Below, piece after piece: positions 40,687-48,947 of a DNA stretch of 64,000 bases. Position 1 is the first letter of the stretch. Every line of letters starts with the position of its first letter. The notes below the pieces were generated by a model that was not told the origin of the DNA, made no database searches, and worked only from the letters and a program-made list of their open reading frames with translations. Source of the stretch: an uncultured Clostridia bacterium (GTDB lineage: Bacteria; Bacillota; Clostridia; Christensenellales; UBA1750); the NCBI GenBank assembly GCA_904393115.1, contig CAJFMX010000011.1, forward strand, positions 16,210 through 80,209, read 5' to 3'. The position numbers and the translations under genes were made by a program.

Positions 40687-41655
40687 ATGCAGCCCATTGT
40701 CCTTCCGGACGAAACCCGGTATGCGGAGCAGATGCGCTCCGAGGTTCTGCCGGCCCTTGCGGCGTGCAGCCAACGCATTCCCTGCACGGGCGAGGGCGGC
40801 GCGGCGCTCAACGTGCGCCTCTACGCGCCCGCGGGCGCGCAGCGCAGCATCGTGCTCAGCCACGGCTTCTGCGAGAGCGAGGAAAAGCTCCGGGAGCTGA
40901 GCTGGCTCTTCCTGCAGCAGGGGTACGCGGTCCTGGCCTATGACCACCGCGGCCACGGCTTCTCCGCGCGGGAGGTCGCGGACCCGTCCGTCGTACACGT
41001 GCAGGACTTTGACGACTATGTGCGCGACCTCGCCCGCGTGGTCGAGGCGGCGCGCCCGCACCTGCCGCCGGGCCGGCCCGCGCTGTTCGGCCACTCGATG
41101 GGCGGCGGCATCGCGGCGCGGGCGCTGGAGCTCTACCCGGACCTGTTCTGCCGCTGCGTGCTGCACGCGCCGATGATCCGGGTCAACACGCACGGCGTGC
41201 CGGACCCCTTGGCCAAGGCGATCGCGCGCTTCTTCGTGGCGATCGGCCGGGGCGGCCGCCTCTTCTTCGCGCAGAAGCCCTACGCGCCCGGCGAGCGCTT
41301 CGAGGACGCCTGCTGCACGAGCCCGGCGCGCTTCACCTACTACGCGGACCTGCGGCGCGAGACGCCCGCCCTGCGCACAAACGGGTCGAGCTACCGCTGG
41401 ATTCTGGAGGCGCTGCGCAGCGGGGACCGCCTGCTGCAGCCGGAGAACCTGGCGCGCATCCGCACGCCCGCGCTCGTGATCCGCGCGGAGCTGGACGACC
41501 TGGTCCGCCCGGACGGGCAGGACGCCTTTGTGCGCGGCGTCCCCTGCGCGCGCCTGGTCACGATCCGGGGCGTCAAGCACGAGATCTACCGCTCGAAAAA
41601 CGACCAGCTCCTCCCCTACCTGGAGACGATCTTCCGCTTCCTGGAGGAGGAATAA
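40687..41655 (+). CDS. Alpha/beta hydrolase, monoacylglycerol-lipase-like
   Basis: 322 residues, cytoplasmic, Hydrolase_4/serine aminopeptidase S33 group. Oxyanion strand IVLSHGFCESEEKLRELSWLFLQQGYAVLAYDHRGHGFS, nucleophile elbow GHSMGGG, and later Asp (ELDDLV) and His (GVKHEIYR) complete the triad. Likely cleaves lysophospholipids or monoacylglycerols. RBS AAAGGGGGG. Terminator follows. Confidence 0.92.
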   Translation: MQPIVLPDETRYAEQMRSEVLPALAACSQRIPCTGEGGAALNVRLYAPAGAQRSIVLSHGFCESEEKLRELSWLFLQQGYAVLAYDHRGHGFSAREVADPSVVHVQDFDDYVRDLARVVEAARPHLPPGRPALFGHSMGGGIAARALELYPDLFCRCVLHAPMIRVNTHGVPDPLAKAIARFFVAIGRGGRLFFAQKPYAPGERFEDACCTSPARFTYYADLRRETPALRTNGSSYRWILEALRSGDRLLQPENLARIRTPALVIRAELDDLVRPDGQDAFVRGVPCARLVTIRGVKHEIYRSKNDQLLPYLETIFRFLEEE

Positions 41656-41660
41656 GGGGC

Positions 41661-41696
41661 AAAAAAAAGGGGGGACGCCGTCCCCCCTTTTTTTCT
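41661..41696. terminator. Bidirectional terminator between hydrolase and ABC-2 operon
   Basis: AAAAAAAGGGGGGACG/CGTCCCCCCTTTTTTT stem flanked by A and T runs, serving both convergent units. Confidence 0.95.
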
Positions 41697-42490
41697 CAGC
41701 TCCCGCTGGAGCGGTAGTGCCGCACGCCCGCGCGCCAGGCCAGCGCGCCGAGCGCCAGGAACGCGGCGCCCGCCAGGGGCGCAAGGTAGGCGCTCCACGC
41801 GGGGAAGGGCAGATCCTTCCCAAAGAGCACGGCGCTGGGCAGGTAGTTCAGGCACCCCAGCGGAACGACATAGAGGAGGAAGTTCCGCAGCCAGGCCTGG
41901 TAGATGTCCAGCGGATAGGCGACGGCCTGGAGGCCGCCATAGGTCAGGATGTTGAAGACCTCCAGCGACTCCAGCGTCCAGAAGCAGGCCGCCGCCTGCA
42001 GGAACAGCACCCCCAGAAAGAGCATCGTCCCGCCGATCACGCACGCGGCCAGCAGCAGCCCCTGCCCCAGCCCCAGGGGCTCGGGCAGCCCCGCAAGGCC
42101 CAGCGCGAGGACCGCCGCCCCCTGCAGCAGGCGCCCCACGCGCGAGATCTCCATGCGCGAAGCGAGGACCTGAAAGAGCGTGCCGCGCGGCCGCAGGAGC
42201 ACCCGGTCGAAGTTCCCTTCGCGGATGGTCCGCGCGAACTCGTCAAACCCGCGCCCGATGCCCTCGGCCAGGGCAAAGGACAGGTTGACGATGCCGTAGA
42301 GCACCGCGACCTCGTACAGGCTCCAGCCCTGCAGCGCGCCAAAGGACGAGAACAGCGCCGCAATCCCCAGGAAATCCACGCACGAGGCGAGGAAGTTGCC
42401 CAGCGTCTGCATCGCGAACGACGCGCGATACTGCATCTGCGAGCGCACGTCGGACAGGGCCAGCACAAAATAGGTTCGGATCGCTTGCAT
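41696..42490 (-). CDS. ABC-2 type membrane permease (second subunit)
   Basis: 264 residues, six predicted membrane helices, similar to the ABC-2 permeases of the YadH/NatB-like clostridial group (QMQYRASFAMQTLGNFLA near the N-terminus). Third gene of an export operon: ATPase, permease, permease. The start is the ATG at 42490, eight bases after GGAGG. Substrate unknown; neighbours suggest no antibiotic or polysaccharide cargo. Confidence 0.87.
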   Translation of the reverse strand: MQAIRTYFVLALSDVRSQMQYRASFAMQTLGNFLASCVDFLGIAALFSSFGALQGWSLYEVAVLYGIVNLSFALAEGIGRGFDEFARTIREGNFDRVLLRPRGTLFQVLASRMEISRVGRLLQGAAVLALGLAGLPEPLGLGQGLLLAACVIGGTMLFLGVLFLQAAACFWTLESLEVFNILTYGGLQAVAYPLDIYQAWLRNFLLYVVPLGCLNYLPSAVLFGKDLPFPAWSAYLAPLAGAAFLALGALAWRAGVRHYRSSGS

Positions 42491-42494
42491 CGTC

Positions 42495-43289
42495 TCAACC
42501 TCCCTGCACCATGCACTTGCGCGCGCCCGCGCCCACGACCGCGCGCCCCAGCGCCGCCAGCACAACCAGCCAGAAGAGCTGCAGCCCCACGACCTGCAGC
42601 GCCGCGCCCACGTCCACCGCGCCGATCAGGATGCGCAGCGGCGCGTCCAGCATGGAGGCGAAGGGCAGCAGGCGCAGCGCCTCCCGCAGCCCGGCGGGCA
42701 GCAGGCCCAGCGGCAGGATGTTCCCCGCCAGGAACGACCCGATCATGGGCAGGAACCGGTTGATCCCCTGGCCGGAGACGGTCCAGAAGTAGGTCCCGGT
42801 CAGGATCGTGGTCATCGCCGCGGAGACGAGCATCCCCAGCAGGAGCGACAGCGCGCCCAGCGGCAGCATCGGCAGCGCCAGGCGCAGCCGGAAGTCCCCC
42901 GGCAGCAGCAGCGCGGCGAGGAGCACCAGCGGCAGGTTGATCAGCAGCGGCGCCGTGCGCAGGGACATGGCCCTGCCATACCACATGGAGAAGAGGTCGC
43001 GCGGCCGGACCAGCTCAAAGGCGATGCGCCCGTCGCGCATCATGGCGTCGATGTCCCGCAGGCCGGACCAGGGCATCATGCGGTAGGTCCCCTGGCTGAG
43101 CCAGACATAGCCCACGGTCTGCGCGAGCGTCAGGTCCCCCTGGCCCGATCCGCCCGCGTAAAACGCCTGGTAGACCGACGCATAGAGGAAGCCGAACGCA
43201 AGCTGCGTCGCCACGCCCGCCAGCGCCGCCGAGCGGTACTGCATCTGCTGGCGCAGCGCCGTGCGCGCCAGCGCGAGGAAGGCCCTCAT
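42495..43289 (-). CDS. ABC-2 type membrane permease (first subunit)
   Basis: 264 residues, six helices. Like its partner it has the LARTALRQQMQYRSAALAG opening and an external loop after helix 2, with a central FELVRPRDLFSMWYGR loop. The ATG at 43289 overlaps the stop of the ATPase (ATGA). Probably a heterodimer with the second permease. Confidence 0.87.
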   Translation of the reverse strand: MRAFLALARTALRQQMQYRSAALAGVATQLAFGFLYASVYQAFYAGGSGQGDLTLAQTVGYVWLSQGTYRMMPWSGLRDIDAMMRDGRIAFELVRPRDLFSMWYGRAMSLRTAPLLINLPLVLLAALLLPGDFRLRLALPMLPLGALSLLLGMLVSAAMTTILTGTYFWTVSGQGINRFLPMIGSFLAGNILPLGLLPAGLREALRLLPFASMLDAPLRILIGAVDVGAALQVVGLQLFWLVVLAALGRAVVGAGARKCMVQGG

Positions 43290-44260
43290 GCGCCCACCTC
43301 CCCCATCTGCCGGTAGAGCGCGGCCATGGTCTCGTCCAGGGAGGGCGGCTGGATCTGCACGTCCCGCAGGCCCGCGGTCTTGGCCAGGTGCAGCACCAGC
43401 TGATCCGCGGCCAGGCGCTCGGGGTCGAATTCGATCTCGACTTCCTCCCCGCGCCGGCTGCGCAGGGCGGCGCCCGGCGGCAGCGGGAATTCCGCCTTTC
43501 GCACCTGCGCGCGGCAGACGCGCTTGCCGCCCGCCAGGCGGCGCAGGTCGTCCAGGCTGCCGTCCAGCAGGAGACGGCCCCGGCCGATGAGCAGCACGCG
43601 GCGGCAGAGCGCCTCGACGTCGTCCATGTCGTGGGTGGTGAGCAGCACCGTCACCCCCTGCTCGCGGTTGAGGTCGCGTATGAAGGCGCGCAGGGAGAGC
43701 TTGGACACCGCGTCCAGGCCGATCGTCGGCTCGTCCAGGAAGAGGATGCGCGGCCGGTGCAGGAGCGAGGCGACCAGGTCGCACCGCATCCGCTGCCCGA
43801 GGGAGAGCTGGCGCACGGGCGTGCGCAGCAGATCCCCGATGTCCATGCGCGCGACGAGCCGGTCGCGCGTCTGCGCGTAGGCGCGCGCGTCCAGGTCGTA
43901 GAGGTCGCGCAGCAGGTCGAAGCTGTCCTGCACGGGCAGGTCCCACCAGAGCTGCGTGCGCTGGCCGAAGACCACGCCGATCTCCCGCACGTGGCGCACG
44001 CGCTCCCGCCAGGGCACGCGGCCGAGCACGTCCGCCGTGCCGGAGGTCGGCGTCAGGATTCCGGACAGGCACTTGACGGTCGTGGACTTGCCCGCGCCGT
44101 TCGGCCCGAGGTACCCCACGATCTCCCCCGGCGCGATGGAGAACGACACGCCCCGCAGGGCGTCGACGGCGGCCTTTTCCCGCGGCGCAAAGAGCGACGA
44201 GCGCCGTTTGCGCACAAAAAAGCGGACACAAAGGTCCTGAACGCGAATGATTTCCTGCAT
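43286..44260 (-). CDS. ABC-2 exporter ATPase
   Basis: 324 residues. Walker A GPNGAGKS, signature variant LSLGQRMR, Walker B ILFLDEP, H-loop TTHDMDD. The N-terminal extension with RKRRSSLFAPREKAAVDALRG and the C-terminal extra beta domain resemble YhaQ/NatA-like exporters. First gene of the operon. The promoter is not evident; the region upstream holds the terminator at 44335-44373. Confidence 0.92.
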   Translation of the reverse strand: MQEIIRVQDLCVRFFVRKRRSSLFAPREKAAVDALRGVSFSIAPGEIVGYLGPNGAGKSTTVKCLSGILTPTSGTADVLGRVPWRERVRHVREIGVVFGQRTQLWWDLPVQDSFDLLRDLYDLDARAYAQTRDRLVARMDIGDLLRTPVRQLSLGQRMRCDLVASLLHRPRILFLDEPTIGLDAVSKLSLRAFIRDLNREQGVTVLLTTHDMDDVEALCRRVLLIGRGRLLLDGSLDDLRRLAGGKRVCRAQVRKAEFPLPPGAALRSRRGEEVEIEFDPERLAADQLVLHLAKTAGLRDVQIQPPSLDETMAALYRQMGEVGA

Positions 44261-44334
44261 AAAAGATTCCCCCTTTCGACTCGAATCCGTCCGATGGTTG
44301 GTGAACGCCGCGGCAGGAACCGCGCCCCGACGGC

Positions 44335-44373
44335 AAAAGAGGGGTTCCCCCGGGAAGGGGCCCCTCTTTTTTT
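44335..44373 (-). terminator. Terminator of mgtE
   Basis: AAAAGAGGGG/CCCCTCTTTT stem with an additional CCCC/GGGG interior, flanked by A and T runs on both strands. Confidence 0.8.
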
Positions 44374-44448
44374 GCCGGGAATGGATGCAATTCGACGCCG
44401 CGCAGGCAGTTTCCTGCCGAGCAGGGGTTTTTTTTGAATTTTTTCGCC

Positions 44449-45792
44449 TCAAATGCCCAGGATGGCGCGGGCAAACCCGAAGTAGACGAGCAGGCTGACC
44501 GCGTCGACGACCGTGGTGATCAGGGGGCTGGCCATGACGGCGGGGTCCAGGTGCACGGCCTTTGCCGCGATGGGCAGCAGGCCGCCCAGACACTTGGAGA
44601 CCATCACCGTCACCAGCAGCGAGAGGCTCACCGCCAGGGCCACCGCCGCGCCCGTCTGCGGCTCAAAGAGCAGGATGCGGCCGAAGTTGACCGCGGCCAG
44701 CGCCGCGCCGCACAGCAGGCTCACCGCCAGCTCCTTGTTCAGCACCCGCAGCGCGTCCCGCGGGCGGATTTCGCCCAGCGCCAGGCCGCGGATGACCAGG
44801 GTCGAGGACTGGGAGCCGCAGTTGCCGCCGGTGTCCATGAGCATGGGGATGAACGCGGCCAGCACCACCACGGAGGAGAGCACCTCCTGGAAGCCGTTGA
44901 TGATGCCGCCGGTGAACGTGGCCGAGATCATGAGCACGAGCAGCCAGACGATGCGCTTCTTTGCAAGGGCGAAGGGGCTGGTCTTGAGGTAGGGCTTTTC
45001 GGAGGGGGCCATGGCGGCCATGCGCTCCATGTCCTCGGTGTTCTCCTGCTGGATGACGTCCATGACGTCGTCGGCGGTGATGATGCCGACCAGGCGCCCC
45101 TCCCCGTCGACGACGGGCATCTGCGTCAGGTCGTAGCGGCGGAAGGCGCGGGCCACGTCCTCCTGGTCCTCAAGGGTCTTGGCCGCGACGGGCTGGTCGC
45201 GCTTGATGTCGCGCAGGGCCAGCCCTTCCCGCGCGCGGATGAGGTCGAAGAGCCGCAGCGCGCCGGTCAGGCGCCGGGTGTCGTCGATGGTGTAGACGAC
45301 GTCCACGGTCTCCATGCGGCTGCCCTCGCGGCGGACGACGTCCAGGGCCTCCCGCGCGGTGAGGCGGTCGTGCAACTCGATGAACTCCGCGGTCATCAGG
45401 CTCCCGGCGGAGTTCTTGGGGTAGTTGAGGAAGCGGGTGATGCGCTCGCGCGTGTCCTTGTCCACGCTGCGCAGCGCGCGCAGGACGACGTTTGCCGGCA
45501 CCTCCTCGAGGAAGTTGACCGCGTCGTCCGTAAAGAGGCGGTCCATGACCTGGCCGACCTCGGCGTCCGAGATGGCGGAGACGATCTGCTCCTCCATCTC
45601 GGGCGGGAGGTACGCAAAGGCTGCGGCGGCCAGGTCCTTGGGCAGCACCCGGAAGACCAGGAGCCTGCGCTCGCCGTCCAGCTGTTCGAGGAACGAGGCG
45701 ACGTCCGCCGGGTTCCAGGAGGAAAGATCTGCCTTGAGTTCGCGGAGCCGGTTGCTCCGGATCAACTGTTGAAGCCGCTCGTTGCGATCCAT
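44449..45792 (-). CDS. mgtE: MgtE-type magnesium transporter
   Basis: 447 residues. The N-terminal superhelical domain (about 1-125, with LPPEMEEQIV) and paired CBS domains (about 130-250) gate the channel by binding Mg2+; the five-helix transmembrane part contains FIPMLMDTGGNCGSQSST, the MgtE signature. It imports Mg2+ across the membrane when cytoplasmic Mg2+ is low. The long 5' leader with a small ORF suggests regulated expression. RBS AAAGGAGCG. Confidence 0.95.
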   Translation of the reverse strand: MDRNERLQQLIRSNRLRELKADLSSWNPADVASFLEQLDGERRLLVFRVLPKDLAAAAFAYLPPEMEEQIVSAISDAEVGQVMDRLFTDDAVNFLEEVPANVVLRALRSVDKDTRERITRFLNYPKNSAGSLMTAEFIELHDRLTAREALDVVRREGSRMETVDVVYTIDDTRRLTGALRLFDLIRAREGLALRDIKRDQPVAAKTLEDQEDVARAFRRYDLTQMPVVDGEGRLVGIITADDVMDVIQQENTEDMERMAAMAPSEKPYLKTSPFALAKKRIVWLLVLMISATFTGGIINGFQEVLSSVVVLAAFIPMLMDTGGNCGSQSSTLVIRGLALGEIRPRDALRVLNKELAVSLLCGAALAAVNFGRILLFEPQTGAAVALAVSLSLLVTVMVSKCLGGLLPIAAKAVHLDPAVMASPLITTVVDAVSLLVYFGFARAILGI

Positions 45793-45912
45793 GGGAATTC
45801 GCTCCTTTCTTCTTCAGGGCGGCGTTTTTGCGCACGACAAAAACACGCGCCATCGAAAAAATCCGATTGCCCGTGGAAAGATAAAAGCAGGCCGCAAAAG
45901 CCGAGACTTTCC

Positions 45913-46050
45913 TCAGCGCCTACCGCAGGGTGCGGTCCCGCCGCAGAGGGGACCCGAGTGGCGGGCCGGCGCGGCGCAGCGGGGCGTCCCCGCGCGTCTT
46001 CGGGGCTGAGGCGCGGCTTCCTTGGCGCCGCATTTATCGTTCCCGTCCAT
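45913..46050 (-). CDS. 45-codon leader ORF upstream of mgtE
   Basis: The ATG at 46050 follows AGGAGGTGA, a perfect anti-SD match, by a good distance and opens 45 codons ending in TGA, 120 bases before mgtE. It starts acidic (MDGNDK) and then becomes Pro/Arg-rich (PQPRRR), and contains five Cys. No family is recognised. The leader RNA can form CCGCA/TGCGG and CCCCG/CGGGG hairpins. Such acidic plus proline leader peptides are known upstream of enterobacterial Mg2+ genes (mgtL). The likeness is a hypothesis only. Confidence 0.5.
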   Translation of the reverse strand: MDGNDKCGAKEAAPQPRRRAGTPRCAAPARHSGPLCGGTAPCGRR

Positions 46051-46085
46051 TCGAGTCACCTCCTGTGGATGAATTTACAAAATAA

Positions 46086-46143
46086 GGGGAGACGCGCATT
46101 CCGCGTCCCCCCTATCGTATGCTCTGGGCACAGGGTTTGTCAA
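46086..46143 (-). promoter_or_regulatory. mgtE leader promoter with hairpin overlapping the start site
   Basis: Minus strand TTGACA (46138-46143), 18-base spacer, TACGAT (46114-46119). A stem GGGGACGCG/CGCGTCTCCCC (46086-46112) begins at or before the predicted start site and is followed by a T-rich TTATTTT, so it can be the terminator of the preceding small gene. Confidence 0.7.
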
Positions 46144-46159
46144 GCAATTTTTTGTGATT

Positions 46160-46441
46160 TTATCCGCGCGGGCGGTTTTCCTCGCGCATTTCCTTGAGGC
46201 GGCGGCCGGCGTTGCGCAGGGAATAGAGGAACGCCGCGGCGATGATGACGCCCATGGCGAGGAAGAAGTTCCCCAGCCACGCCGCGCCGGCGTTGAGCCG
46301 GCCCACGATGAGCATCAGCACAAAGCAGACGACGATCACCGCAAGGCAGATGTTGCCCTGGCGCTTAAACTGCCGGTCCTTCTCCTCGCGCTCCGCCTCC
46401 TGCTCGGCCTCGCGCTTCTTCTGCTTATTTTCCTTTTTCAT
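46160..46441 (-). CDS. Small membrane protein downstream of hemZ
   Basis: 93 residues. A highly charged N-terminal segment (Lys, Glu and Arg, about 1-28, likely coiled-coil) is followed by two membrane helices (about 30-48 and 55-72) and an Arg-rich tail. Not recognised. It is last in the relA-dtd-MBL-hemZ transcript, overlapping hemZ by four bases. Confidence 0.75.
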   Translation of the reverse strand: MKKENKQKKREAEQEAEREEKDRQFKRQGNICLAVIVVCFVLMLIVGRLNAGAAWLGNFFLAMGVIIAAAFLYSLRNAGRRLKEMREENRPRG

Positions 46442-47880
46442 GCTCTCTCCTCCTTGGTGCCGCGCGGGGCCCAGAGCGCGCGCTTGCGCTCGGCCATCTC
46501 GTCCACGCGGGCGATGTACTGCTCGACGCTCTTGAGGTTGGGCGCGCGCTCGATGCGGCGCGCCGCGGGGTACAGCCACTTGGAGATGGCCCCGGCCCCA
46601 AAGGCCGCGATCGGCGCGATCTCCTCCATGATGTCGATGTTGTAGAGCGAGGCCATGCCGGGCCGGCAATAGCCGACGTTCTCCAGGTTGCCGGCCATGT
46701 ACTTCTGCCGGTAGAGGTAGTAGGGCGCAAGGCCCATGGCGGCCGCGGCCCCGGCGGCGAGGTCCACCATGCGCTGGGCGGCCATTTCGTCCGCGGCATA
46801 GTCCGTAAAGCGCAGCGCGGCCGCGCGCTTGAGGGCGAGCGTGTGGACGGTGAGGTTGTCCGGCGCAAGGCGCGCGACGCGCTCCAGCGTGCGGGCGACG
46901 TCGTCGACCGTCTCCCCGGGCAGGGCCAGGATCAGGTCCATGTTGATGTCGGCAAAGCCCATCTCCCGCATCCGGCCGTAGACGCGCTCGATGTCGGCGG
47001 CGGTGTGGTCGCGGCCGACGCGGCGGAGCGTTTCGTCGTTCATGGTCTGGGGGTTGAGGGAGACGCGCGTCGCGCCGGCGTCCCGCAAAAGGCGGAGCTT
47101 GTCCTCCGAGAGGGTGTCCGGCCGGCCGGCCTCCACCGTGAACTCGCGCGCGCCCGGAAAGCAGCGCAGCGCGCAGTCGAGGACGCGGGCGAGCTCCCCG
47201 GTCGAAAGGGCCGTGGGCGTTCCGCCGCCGATGTAGAGCCCGCGCACGCGGAAGGCGGAAAGGTCCTGCGCGACAAGGCGCATCTCCCGCATGATGGCCT
47301 CGACGTAGGCGCCCGTGAGCTTTGCGCCGTGCTTCATGTCCAGCGCGGCAAAGGAGCAATAGGAGCAGCGCGTGCGGCAGAAGGGGATGCCCACGTAGAC
47401 GTCGATCTCGCCCGGGGCGGGCGCGGGGACGCTGGCCTGCTCCCGCGCGATGTCGCGCAGCAGCTGCGCCTTGCCGCGGTCCACGTCAAAGGTCTCCACC
47501 AGGGCCTCGACGGCCTCCTCCTCGCCCTTGCCGGCGGCGCGCTGCTCGGCGTAGAGGCGCGTGGGGCGGATGCCGGTCAGGCTCCCCCACGGGGGCTTGC
47601 GCCCAGTCCAGTGCTTCAGCGCCTGGTAGAGGGCGTTCTTCGCGCCGCGCTTGCGCTGGCGGCGCTGCTCGAGCGCGTCCGGGGAGTCCGGCGCGAGCGG
47701 AACGCGGGCCGAGACGCCCTCGACCCGGGCGACGTGCGCGCCGCCTGCGATCTCGTGGGAGATGTGGATCTCGCCTTCGCCCTCCTGGGCGATCTCGCAC
47801 TCGCCCAGGAACAGGCGCGCCACGTCGCACAGGTCGTTCCAGATCTCCGGGCAGGCGGTTTGCAGGATCACGCGCCTCAT
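46438..47880 (-). CDS. hemZ: Coproporphyrinogen dehydrogenase-like radical SAM protein, HemZ family
   Basis: 480 residues. The radical-SAM 4Fe-4S motif is CRTRCSYC with Cys168, Cys172 and Cys175, followed by GGGTPTALS. The N-terminal 160 residues are HemZ-specific. By name it is linked to anaerobic heme synthesis, though many clostridial HemZ proteins have unproven roles and no other heme genes are nearby. It overlaps the MBL gene by four bases. ATG at 47880 after GGGAGGG. Confidence 0.9.
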   Translation of the reverse strand: MRRVILQTACPEIWNDLCDVARLFLGECEIAQEGEGEIHISHEIAGGAHVARVEGVSARVPLAPDSPDALEQRRQRKRGAKNALYQALKHWTGRKPPWGSLTGIRPTRLYAEQRAAGKGEEEAVEALVETFDVDRGKAQLLRDIAREQASVPAPAPGEIDVYVGIPFCRTRCSYCSFAALDMKHGAKLTGAYVEAIMREMRLVAQDLSAFRVRGLYIGGGTPTALSTGELARVLDCALRCFPGAREFTVEAGRPDTLSEDKLRLLRDAGATRVSLNPQTMNDETLRRVGRDHTAADIERVYGRMREMGFADINMDLILALPGETVDDVARTLERVARLAPDNLTVHTLALKRAAALRFTDYAADEMAAQRMVDLAAGAAAAMGLAPYYLYRQKYMAGNLENVGYCRPGMASLYNIDIMEEIAPIAAFGAGAISKWLYPAARRIERAPNLKSVEQYIARVDEMAERKRALWAPRGTKEERA

Positions 47881-48470
47881 GCGTAGTTCCCTCCCCGCTT
47901 CTCCCGGCCGATCGTCGTCTCGCACCCGTGGCCGGGCAGCACGGTGGTGCTCTCCGGCAGGGTGAGGAGCCGGCCGAGCGACTCCATCATGGCCTTGCCG
48001 TCCCCGCCGGGGAAGTCCACGCGGCCGCAGCCGCCGCAGAACATGGTATCCCCGGAGAGCAGGACGCTCTCGGCCTCGTCGTAAAAGCAGATGCTGCCCG
48101 GCGTGTGGCCCGGCGTGTGCAGGACGGTGAAGCCCTCAAAGTCCGCACCATCCTCCAGCAGGGCGGTGCTCTTCCGGCACAGGAAGGGCAGGCCGAAGCG
48201 CGCGGAGAGGTTGCGCGCGGGGTCCCGGAGCTGCATAAGGTCCATCGGGTGCAGGTAGACCTCGGACACGGGCAGGTCGTTTAGGGCGAGCATGTGGTCA
48301 AAGTGCGCGTGGGTGAGCGCGACGGCGTCCAGCTTCCAGCCGCGCTGGTCCAGGACCGCGAGGATCGCCTTGGCGTCCGCCGCGGGGTCGACGACGAGCG
48401 TCCGGCCGTTTCGCCGGACGATGGAGCAATTGGTGCGCAGGGGGCCGAGCGTCAGCGTCACGATCTCCAT
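47877..48470 (-). CDS. MBL-fold metallo-hydrolase (glyoxalase II-like)
   Basis: 197 residues. Zinc motif HAHFDH at 54-59, GHTPGS and GDTMF, and the C-terminal GHG complete the fold of glyoxalase II-like hydrolases that cleave thioesters such as lactoylglutathione analogues. It sits in the conserved clostridial dtd-MBL-hemZ run. ATG at 48470; a TTG at 48476 is an alternative. Confidence 0.9.
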   Translation of the reverse strand: MEIVTLTLGPLRTNCSIVRRNGRTLVVDPAADAKAILAVLDQRGWKLDAVALTHAHFDHMLALNDLPVSEVYLHPMDLMQLRDPARNLSARFGLPFLCRKSTALLEDGADFEGFTVLHTPGHTPGSICFYDEAESVLLSGDTMFCGGCGRVDFPGGDGKAMMESLGRLLTLPESTTVLPGHGCETTIGREKRGGNYA

Positions 48471-48472
48471 GG

Positions 48473-48922
48473 TCAAAACAGCCTCCTCGTGTCGTAGAGG
48501 ATGGTGACCGGGCCGTCGTTGACGAGCTCGACCTGCATGTCCGCGCGGAAGACGCCCGTTCCGCAGGGCAGGCCCGCCTCCCGCAGATGGCGCACGACCT
48601 CCTCGTAGAGGGCGTCGGCCTCCTCCGGCCGCGCGGCCTCGATGAAGGAGGGGCGGTTGCCGCGCCGCGCGTCGCCCAGGAGCGTGAACTGGGAGACGAC
48701 CAGCACCTCGCCGCTCACGTCCTGCACGGAGCGGTTCATCTTGCCGTTTTCGTCCTCAAAGATGCGCAGGTTTGCGATCTTCTGGGCGGCAAGGCGCGCG
48801 TCCTGCTCGCCGTCGCCCGCCTGCACGCCGACGAGCACGAGCAGGCCAGGGCCGATTTTCGATACGAGCTCGCCCCCGACGGAAACCTGGGCGCGCGCGA
48901 CGCGCTGGACTACGATTCTCAT
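48473..48922 (-). CDS. dtd: D-aminoacyl-tRNA deacylase
   Basis: Hydrolyses D-amino acids (and Gly from tRNA-Ala) mischarged onto tRNAs. 149 residues, the usual length. The SQFTL motif and the NDGPVT end, which form the active-site cleft, are both present. It lies between relA and the MBL gene in a translationally linked run (TGA overlaps near the start of the MBL gene). Confidence 0.95.
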   Translation of the reverse strand: MRIVVQRVARAQVSVGGELVSKIGPGLLVLVGVQAGDGEQDARLAAQKIANLRIFEDENGKMNRSVQDVSGEVLVVSQFTLLGDARRGNRPSFIEAARPEEADALYEEVVRHLREAGLPCGTGVFRADMQVELVNDGPVTILYDTRRLF

Positions 48923-48947
48923 GCGTCTGACTCCTTCCTTGCGAGCG

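Noticed and set aside
45895..45935. RNase P RNA-like GAGGAAAGTC in the mgtE leader
   Set aside because: Only this short string matches; the leader is far too short and lacks other conserved regions of RNase P RNA.
45793..46143. M-box (ykoK) Mg2+ riboswitch in the mgtE leader
   Set aside because: The conserved AGGUGAGGCUCC/GCUGCUGCCC-type elements are not found; the leader instead holds an ORF and simple hairpins. A covariance search could still find a distant form.
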